Source: CAYSHJ01 sp964589725 (lineage in GTDB: Bacteria > Planctomycetota > Planctomycetia > Planctomycetales > Planctomycetaceae). From it: a stretch of 9,139 bases of DNA. Position numbers and translations under genes: made by a program. The DNA is taken from positions 1-9,139 of the forward strand of contig CAZPUJ010000693.1 in the NCBI GenBank assembly GCA_964589725.1, given 5' to 3'. Positions within the stretch are counted from its first letter, which is position 1. Each line of letters starts with the position of its first letter. Positions 1 to 4,817 of the stretch are shown one piece after another. Under the pieces are notes generated by a model. That model ran no database searches. It worked only from the letters and a program-made list of their open reading frames with translations, and was not told the origin of the DNA.

Positions 1-729
1 CTGCAACGCGATGCCCCACAGCACCAGGATCGCCGTGACGGCGATCATGCAGATCATTTCCGTGTACACCAAGTCCGGCCACACCAGTACTTTTTCGTTC
101 TTGTCCGCCTCGACGACGGGCCGACCTTCGGCTTTGCGTTGATCGTTCTCGTTCGCTCGATAGAAGTACAACCACGTGAAGTAGCCCACGATGAACAGCA
201 TCGCCACGATTGGCACGTTGTCCGGCTTGCCGACGATCTGCCGGAAGTCCCAGTCGGTCATGCTGACTGTCAGGAACAACAGCGAGGCATTGAGCAACAC
301 CCAACCGTTCGTCGGTTTGGCCAACGGACGACGAAACACGATCAGGCCCGCGTACACGCTCATCGTGATGAGGAAGTACCTCACCGGACTTGCGACCAGC
401 CAATTGATCGGCCCCTTCAGAGCCGTCGGCATGACGAACGCGAACTCGGGACGCGAAGCACACGTGAAGTGCGTGACAGCCAAGAGCAGCAAGGCCGTGG
501 AATAAGCCGCCCAAAGCAAAGCGTTGGGCACTTCTTGACCACCAAACGCCTCGGGCATCTTGAAATGCTTGCCGGCATGGAACGAACGCCAAGTCCAAAC
601 AAAGTTCATGGCGAACAGAATGAGATACAGCCACCCCAGACCGAAGATCACGCTGGGCGTGACGTCGGGATGAGGTTCCACCGACCCCAGGGTCAACCAG
701 GAAGTGATGTGTGGGAGAGCGTTCATCAT
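1..729 (-). CDS. Subunit-IV-like cytochrome b C-terminal protein of a bc/b6f-type complex (partial, runs off left edge)
   Basis: Membrane subunit expected to complete the quinol-oxidising cytochrome b of the neighbouring gene. The first 243 codons are visible; the 3' end lies outside the window. About five hydrophobic segments occur near residues 26–47, 70–90, 110–132, 143–158 and 172–190. A charged linker (about 191–213) follows, then VWPDLVYTEMICMIAVTAIL (216–235), which resembles the start of the cytochrome b C-terminal (subunit IV) domain, where 'PDLxxxE' precedes the first helix. In ordinary subunit IV this motif is close to the N-terminus, so here there is an N-terminal extension of about 210 residues. 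Two Met codons in tandem (729 and 726) could start it; no other ATG precedes the in-frame stop at 784–786. It lies 154 bp after the cytochrome b stop, the gap holding a REP-like palindrome. The domain call is from motif recall; the role of the extension is unknown. Confidence 0.72.
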   Translation of the reverse strand, partial: MMNALPHITSWLTLGSVEPHPDVTPSVIFGLGWLYLILFAMNFVWTWRSFHAGKHFKMPEAFGGQEVPNALLWAAYSTALLLLAVTHFTCASRPEFAFVMPTALKGPINWLVASPVRYFLITMSVYAGLIVFRRPLAKPTNGWVLLNASLLFLTVSMTDWDFRQIVGKPDNVPIVAMLFIVGYFTWLYFYRANENDQRKAEGRPVVEADKNEKVLVWPDLVYTEMICMIAVTAILVLWGIALQ

Positions 730-883
730 CCGCTGTTCCGGTTCCTTTGATGACCTTGCCGCCACCGAGCTTGCCTCGGTGGTTTAACGGCCTTTGCACT
801 ACTCATTTTCGAAAACTCGCCGACCTAGTGCAGAAGCCGTTGAACCACTGGGGCAAGCCCAGTGGCGTGAGTTTTCATGCGTG
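730..883. repeat. Intergenic REP-like inverted pair of hairpins (core 762–876)
   Basis: Hairpin 1: CCACCGAG (762–769), loop CTTGC, CTCGGTGG (775–782). Hairpin 2: CCACTGGG (845–852), loop GCAAG, CCCAGTGG (858–865). The loops are reverse complements. The flanks 781–801 and 826–846 are also inverted copies, 18 of 21 bases matching, and GAAAACTC/GAGTTTTC adds another inverted match further out (about 811–876). So two homologous units sit head to head in the gap between cytochrome b and the subunit-IV-like gene. On the operon mRNA this could fold as one long structure and affect stability or expression of the distal gene, as known for enterobacterial REP/BIME elements; that role is inference. There is no U-tract, so an ordinary intrinsic terminator is not favoured. 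Confidence 0.8.
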
Positions 884-1657
884 TTACAAAGGTTGCGATA
901 TCCCGCCGTCCTTGCGAACTCGCCAGAAGTGAATGGCGATCAAGCCCGCCGCCACCAACGGGATCGCGACGCAGTGCAGGATGTAAAATCGATTCAATGT
1001 TTCTTCACCCACAAACCGGCTGCCGAGCAACAGGAAGCGTGCGTCGCTGGCGTTTGTGATCAAGTCGTATCCACCAAGATTCAAAATCTGAAAGCCGGGG
1101 CCTTCATGTCCCAACACAGGCGTCGCGCGAGCCATGTTCGATCCGACGGTGATGGCCCAAATCGCCAACTGGTCCCACGGCAGCAGATACCCCGTGAAGG
1201 ACAACAGCAGTGTGAGCACCAGCAGCAGCACACCGACGACCCAGTTGAACTCCCGCGGCGGTTTGTAGCTGCCAGTCAAAAAGACGCGATACATGTGCAG
1301 CCAAACGGTGATCACCATCGCGTGAGCACCCCACCGATGAATCTCGCGCATGATGCCCAACGTGGTCACGTCGCGCAGAGCCAGAATGTCGTTAAACGCC
1401 CATTCCAGCGTCGGTCGGTAATAGAACATCAGCAGCACGCCGGTGATCGTCTCGACCAGAAACAGAAAGAACGTGATCCCGCCCATGCACCACGTGTAAG
1501 ACAGCGCGATGCCTTGCTGCTTGATCGACACCGGATGCAGGTGCAGGAAGAAGTTGGTAAGCATCACGACCACGCGATTACGGCGATCGTAAGGAGCCGG
1601 ATGCCGAAAGATGCTCTTCCAAATCTGCGATTCGCGAATGTAGTCACCAACCGACAT
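884..1657 (-). CDS. Cytochrome b, N-terminal (b6-type) subunit of menaquinol:cytochrome c reductase
   Basis: Core quinol-oxidising subunit carrying two b haems across the cytoplasmic membrane. At 257 aa it is close to b6/QcrB length rather than full cytochrome b. Haem ligands are visible: H107 and H121 in REIHRWGAHAMVITVWLH, and H228 and H243 in RFYILHCVAIPLVAAGLIAIH. The second pair has 14 intervening residues, the b6 spacing. C57 in TWCMGGIT aligns with the Cys that covalently holds haem ci in b6 and Bacillus QcrB. KPPREFNWVVGV (132–143), GYLLPWDQ (156–163) and the C-terminal RKDGGISQPL are family landmarks. A loop at about 182–207 looks longer than in plant b6. The ATG is fixed by the preceding GGAG. 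It follows the Rieske gene by 13 bp, so the two are almost certainly co-transcribed. Confidence 0.95.
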   Translation of the reverse strand: MSVGDYIRESQIWKSIFRHPAPYDRRNRVVVMLTNFFLHLHPVSIKQQGIALSYTWCMGGITFFLFLVETITGVLLMFYYRPTLEWAFNDILALRDVTTLGIMREIHRWGAHAMVITVWLHMYRVFLTGSYKPPREFNWVVGVLLLVLTLLLSFTGYLLPWDQLAIWAITVGSNMARATPVLGHEGPGFQILNLGGYDLITNASDARFLLLGSRFVGEETLNRFYILHCVAIPLVAAGLIAIHFWRVRKDGGISQPL

Positions 1658-1663
1658 GGATCA

Positions 1664-1667
1664 CTCC
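1664..1667 (-). promoter_or_regulatory. Shine–Dalgarno of cytochrome b gene
   Basis: On the minus strand GGAG lies six bases before the ATG at 1657, inside the 13-bp gap after the Rieske stop codon. It supports the chosen start. Confidence 0.6.
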
Positions 1668-1670
1668 AAA

Positions 1671-2663
1671 TCACGCCAACGCGGCATCCACGAACGAGGC
1701 CGCGTCTTCCCATTGCCCCATCTCTTCCTGGAACTTGACGCTCTTATCGACTTCCAACATCCCATCCGGCGCGACACGAATGCCGACTCGTTCGAGCGGT
1801 CGCGGGGCTGGCCCTTCAAAGTTGATGCCCGTGATGTAAAAGCCCGAGCCGTGACACGGGCACTTGTATTTTTGCTCGCCTTCCAGCCAGTTCGGGGTAC
1901 ACCCGAGGTGCGTGCAGATCGAGGCCAAGGCGTAAATCGTGTTCTTGCTCTTGTACTGATCGGTATGCACGATCCAGACACCGCGGGCCGCCAGCCATTT
2001 CGTGCTGACCGTGCCCAGCGGATAATCGCTCGATGACCCGATCTTGAACTTCGTCGGCGGCTCGACCAACACGTTCGGAAACATCATTCGCGCCGTCGCC
2101 AAAAGAGACGCGATCGTGGTCGCCACCATCGAACTCCAAGCAATCACCAGCGGCGACAAGCAGACCGCAATGAAACTGCGACGACCGCTTCCAGCCGCCT
2201 CTTTCTTGTCTTTGGCGGCCGGAGGCTTGACCGGGATTGATGGCAGAGTCGGTTTCGCGTGAGCAGCCGGAGCTGCAACAACCGCGGCAGCCGCTGCTTC
2301 GCCGCGAACGGCTTTCAGCATTTCTTCGACTGACAGCTTCGGCCCATCGCTGGATGCCACGGCCGCGGCTCTCGCGGGTGCCACTTTCGCTACCGCTGGT
2401 GCTGCGGCTTCGCTCGCAGGCGTTCCCCCTTTGGCCGCTCGGATCGCGGCCAAGATATCGGACGTTGAACCAGGCTTCGCGGCAGGAACCGACTTCTTCG
2501 GAGCCGCGGGTGCCGGCGCGACAACCGGCGTTTCCGGCGCCGACGCTTCGGCAGCTTGAGCCGGTGCTGGCGCTGGTACCGCAGACGCGATTGCATCAGC
2601 ACCCTTTTTCTCGGCTCGGATCTTGGCGAGAATGTCAGCCGTCGAAATTTTTTCTTGAGCCAT
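1671..2663 (-). CDS. Rieske [2Fe-2S] protein with Ala/Pro-rich N-terminal extension
   Basis: Iron–sulfur subunit that passes electrons from quinol to a c-type cytochrome. The product is 330 aa. The cluster motifs are complete: CTHLGC (250–255) and CPCHGSGF (268–275), giving ligands C250, H252, C268, H271 and the stabilising pair C255/C270. A single membrane anchor (about 164–190) follows GRRSF (160–164), a Tat-like twin arginine as usual for Rieske proteins. The first 160 residues are unusual: low-complexity Ala/Pro/Lys sequence in which a short motif recurs three times (STADILAKIRAEKKG, STSDILAAIRAAKGG, LSVEEMLKAVRGEAA). ATG at 2663 is preferred because the open frame beyond it (to 2867) is non-family sequence overlapping the divergent gene. 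No strong Shine–Dalgarno is seen. It is the first gene of the operon with cytochrome b and the subunit-IV-like gene. Confidence 0.94.
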   Translation of the reverse strand: MAQEKISTADILAKIRAEKKGADAIASAVPAPAPAQAAEASAPETPVVAPAPAAPKKSVPAAKPGSTSDILAAIRAAKGGTPASEAAAPAVAKVAPARAAAVASSDGPKLSVEEMLKAVRGEAAAAAVVAAPAAHAKPTLPSIPVKPPAAKDKKEAAGSGRRSFIAVCLSPLVIAWSSMVATTIASLLATARMMFPNVLVEPPTKFKIGSSSDYPLGTVSTKWLAARGVWIVHTDQYKSKNTIYALASICTHLGCTPNWLEGEQKYKCPCHGSGFYITGINFEGPAPRPLERVGIRVAPDGMLEVDKSVKFQEEMGQWEDAASFVDAALA

Positions 2664-2807
2664 GTCGATGCACGCGCCCAATAAAGACCCGCGCGACCCG
2701 CGCGGTAAAGGCGAAGGAAAAGAGCGGCGAATTGTGGCGAACGAGTACTTACTGGGCAACCTCTCCAAGCGAAGGTCGACCAGATTTCTCAAACTCAGGA
2801 GCAGGCC
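2664..2807. promoter_or_regulatory. Divergent intergenic region between Rieske operon and DUF4392 gene
   Basis: This 144-bp gap separates two divergent starts and must hold the promoters for both directions. A short GC-rich direct repeat GACCCGCGC occurs twice in tandem near 2689–2706 and can also pair as CGCGCG/CGCGCG. No convincing -35/-10 pair could be assigned by eye in either direction. Confidence 0.4.
2797..2801 (+). promoter_or_regulatory. Shine–Dalgarno deciding the GTG start of the DUF4392 gene
   Basis: AGGAG lies six bases upstream of GTG at 2808–2810. No better-placed ATG exists nearby in frame, so this site supports a GTG start. Confidence 0.7.
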
Positions 2808-4034
2808 GTGAATTCGTTTCTCAGCGGCGAGAACCCGCCCGCCGCGGCCACTCCATCCAAGCCACAATTATCGGCCGATCACACGGCGATCCTGGATGAC
2901 TTCGAGCGTCTGATCCATCGCGACCCGGCGCGACGAGGACTTATCAGCACCGAATGCAGCCCGCCCAAACAGGCGGAGCAGACCGCACGACTCGGTGCCG
3001 GACAACTCGCCGCCGCCGCATGCGAACTCGCCGCAAAGGCTCGTCGAGTCGCCATCGTCACCGGCTTCTTCATCCCGCATTCCCAACCTCCCGCCGCCGA
3101 AACCGACGGCCCGCCCGGAAGCCTGTTCCTGGCCAGTTGCCTGCGAGGCATCGGCATCGACGCCATCGTGATCACCGACGCACCTTGTGGCCCCGCGTTG
3201 CAAGCCGCCGCCGACGGCATCGGTTTTCCGCTCGAACGGGTCTTCATCTCGCCCTTGAAGGCTGAGCCTTGGTGTGATGAGTTCTTGCAATCCGATTTTG
3301 CGCGCGGCCTGACGCATCTCATCGCCGTCGAACGAGTCGGCCCCAGCCACACGCCGGAGTCGATCGCACGTCAGTTCTTGGCGAGCGGGGGCCGTGAGGC
3401 CCCTGATGCGTTGAACCCGGCAATCGCGCCGGGGAACTCTGACGCCCCTGATGCGTTCTTAAACCCGGCAATCACGTCGGGGGACTCTGATGCATCAGGG
3501 GCCTCACGGCCCCCGTTCGCCAGGGCCTTCCTCGCCGACGTCGCTCCCGAACATCACAACCGCTGCCACAACATGCGCGGCGACTGCATCGACGCACACA
3601 CGGCTCCGTTGCATCGCCTCTTTGAACGACTGCCCGAATTTCGTTCAGCCGCGAAGACAATTGGAGTCGGCGACGGCGGCAACGAGATCGGCATGGGAGC
3701 GATCCCTTGGTGGGAATTGCAACGCCGCCTCTCCGGCGATCACGCCGGTCGAGTGCCCTGTCGCATCCCCTGCGATTTCAACATCATCGCCGGCACGAGC
3801 AACTGGGGAGCGATGGTCCTCGCCGCCGCGACTTGTCTGCTTCGCGACCGCGTCGATGTCATCAAGCCCTGGACGCAACATCGTCATCAAGCCGCGTTGC
3901 AACACCTCGTCACCCACGGCCCCGCCGTCGACGGAGTCACCGGCCGCCGTGAAGCCACCGTCGATGGCCTGCCGTTCCTGACCTACATCCAGCCGTGGGC
4001 CGGCATCCGTCGACGATTGGGTTGGAGCGATTGA
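2808..4034 (+). CDS. DUF4392 / D-glutamate cyclase family protein, with an in-frame palindromic insertion
   Basis: Resembles the C-terminal domain of mammalian DGLUCY, which converts D-glutamate to 5-oxo-D-proline; activity here is by family only. Of 408 aa, residues about 40–190 form the first half (VAIVTGFFIP, ITDAPCGPA, FISPLKAEPW, HLIAVERVGPSHTPES). Residues about 238–400 form the second half, with HNMRGDCIDAHTAP, the signature TIGVGDGGNEIGMG and the conserved AGTSNWGAMVLAAA. Between them (about 193–236) lies a stretch unlike the family, rich in Ala/Pro/Asp/Ser. It is encoded by a DNA palindrome with a duplicated 15–16-residue unit (APDALNPAIAPGNSD, then APDAFLNPAITSGDSD). The flanking family sequence resumes cleanly at FLADVAPEHHNRCHNM, so the frame is kept. 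The gene stands alone, divergent from the respiratory operon. The stop codon lies in a 12-bp palindrome (4032–4043). Confidence 0.88.
   Translation: MNSFLSGENPPAAATPSKPQLSADHTAILDDFERLIHRDPARRGLISTECSPPKQAEQTARLGAGQLAAAACELAAKARRVAIVTGFFIPHSQPPAAETDGPPGSLFLASCLRGIGIDAIVITDAPCGPALQAAADGIGFPLERVFISPLKAEPWCDEFLQSDFARGLTHLIAVERVGPSHTPESIARQFLASGGREAPDALNPAIAPGNSDAPDAFLNPAITSGDSDASGASRPPFARAFLADVAPEHHNRCHNMRGDCIDAHTAPLHRLFERLPEFRSAAKTIGVGDGGNEIGMGAIPWWELQRRLSGDHAGRVPCRIPCDFNIIAGTSNWGAMVLAAATCLLRDRVDVIKPWTQHRHQAALQHLVTHGPAVDGVTGRREATVDGLPFLTYIQPWAGIRRRLGWSD
3386..3515. repeat. Palindromic element inserted in frame within the DUF4392 gene
   Basis: The outer arms 3386–3409 and 3492–3515 are perfect 24-nt inverted repeats. 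Each arm is itself a hairpin: GGGGCC-GTGA-GGCCCC on the left and GGGGCC-TCAC-GGCCCC on the right. The interior holds two direct copies of a 45–48-nt unit (3399–3443 and 3444–3491), both starting GCCCCTGATGCGTT and ending ACTCTGA(C/T). The element contributes about 43 codons with no stop in the CDS frame. Confidence 0.85.
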
Positions 4035-4043
4035 TCCGGATCA
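4032..4043. repeat. 12-bp perfect palindrome over the DUF4392 stop codon
   Basis: TGATCCGGATCA is its own reverse complement and includes the TGA stop. It may be chance or a short site; no function can be assigned. Confidence 0.5.
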
Positions 4044-4066
4044 CAACAGCGCAGGGTGCGGGGGAA

Positions 4067-4180
4067 GGTGTTCTGATTTCTGTTTTGGCGTTGCGAATCG
4101 AGGCGAAAGCATGATGGGCCAACTGGCGGGCGAATGGTGTCGCGGGTGGATTGCGAGGCCAAAACAGATATCAGAACACC
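4067..4180. mobile_element. MITE-like element with 23-bp imperfect terminal inverted repeats
   Basis: The left end 4067–4089 and right end 4158–4180 are inverted copies with one mismatch in 23 bases (GGTGTTCTGATTTCTG versus GGTGTTCTGATATCTG, both continuing TTTTGGC). They enclose 68 bp with no coding potential. A GGAAGG-like sequence adjoins both outer ends. No clear target-site duplication could be read. It lies exactly where the transposase fragment loses family similarity; its right arm supplies that frame's stop codon. Confidence 0.6.
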
Positions 4181-4437
4181 TGACCCTTCCGATGCCCAGC
4201 CGCCCTTGATGAGATGACTTGTGCGGCCTTCGCCGGTGCCCTGGTTGGCAGTGCGCCGACCAGAAGATGGACGTGGTCTTCAATCCCGCCAATACAGAGA
4301 GCCTTGAGATCGTTGTCGCGAGCGATCCCGCCCAAGTAGGACCAGATGCGCGTCTCGATTTCCGGCGTGATCCAGTGCTCGCGGCGCTTCGTGCTGAAGA
4401 TGACGTGATAATGCAGAACGGTGTACGTGTTGGCCAT
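4171..4437 (-). pseudogene. Truncated, frameshifted Y1 (IS200/REP-associated type) transposase
   Basis: The open frame encodes 88 aa starting MANTYTVLHYHVIFSTKRREHW, the typical N-terminus of Y1 transposases. IEDHVHLLVG (52–61) holds the HUH motif (H55, H57) that binds the metal ion. Similarity continues through PTRAPAKAAQVI (about 64–75). Family members are about 150 aa with the catalytic Tyr in a C-terminal helix; that part is absent. On the coding strand TCATC occurs twice in tandem (GATGA twice at 4208–4217 on the plus strand). Removing one copy restores VIKGG, the expected family sequence, so a 5-bp duplication has shifted the frame. Soon after, the sequence runs into the MITE-like end. 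A GAGGGA Shine–Dalgarno precedes the ATG. Cannot be active; possibly the relic of the enzyme that moved the nearby REP-like repeats (inference). Confidence 0.85.
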
Positions 4438-4817
4438 GCCAGCGTCCCTCAAGTCGTTGGTGACAGAATCTCGTTGAGCCGACCACCAAGGTCGCATTCC
4501 GTCGCAGTCGCAACATTGTGTCTTGGAGCGACGATTGACGGTAGCCGTGGGTTTCAACCCACGGATTGCGATGACGCGCAATTGGTTCGTCGCGAAGCGA
4601 CGATTGAATCCGTGGTGATGAGACGTATCCAATTGGCGGACGGGCGCGTGGTGACGATTCAATCGTCGCTCCGCGACGAAATTGGTTGGCGCGATTGCCG
4701 ACCGTGGGTTGAAACCCACGGCTACCTTCGGTGGTCGCTCCGCGACCGAACACATCGCGATCAATCCGCTGCAACCGAAACACATCGCGACCGAACACAC
4801 CGCCACGGAACCCCCGG
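4438..4817. repeat. Gene-free region with a large inverted pair of REP-like units (core 4540–4726)
   Basis: No credible gene. Unit A (4540–4564) and unit B (4702–4726) are perfect 25-nt inverted copies, each a hairpin CCGTGGGTT-TC-AACCCACGG, or with loop GA on the other side, flanked by GGTAG/CTACC. Further in, 4588–4610 and 4656–4678 are inverted copies (22 of 23) containing CGTCGCG(A/G)AGCGACG and GATTGAATC. Outside, GGAGCGAC near 4525 pairs with GTCGCTCC near 4735. The whole can fold as a long cruciform of about 220 bp. At 4747–4798 short direct repeats of CGAACACATCGCGA / CGAAACACATCGCGA follow. This is typical REP/BIME-like organisation beside a relic Y1 transposase. Confidence 0.8.

Noticed and set aside
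762..865. Rho-independent terminators
   Set aside because: The stems are strong but lack a following T-tract in either direction, lie inside an operon, and are part of a larger inverted repeat.
139..1738. Long plus-strand open frames (139–750 and 794–1738)
   Set aside because: They lie antisense to the well-supported cytochrome genes, encode His/Arg/Gln-rich composition typical of shadow frames, and resemble no family.
2664..2867. N-terminal extension of the Rieske frame up to 2867
   Set aside because: It would overlap the start of the divergent DUF4392 gene, whose GTG has a strong Shine–Dalgarno. The extra residues look like antisense noise.
4500..4800. CRISPR array
   Set aside because: Repeats are inverted pairs and short irregular direct repeats, not regularly spaced direct repeats with unique spacers, and no cas genes are present.
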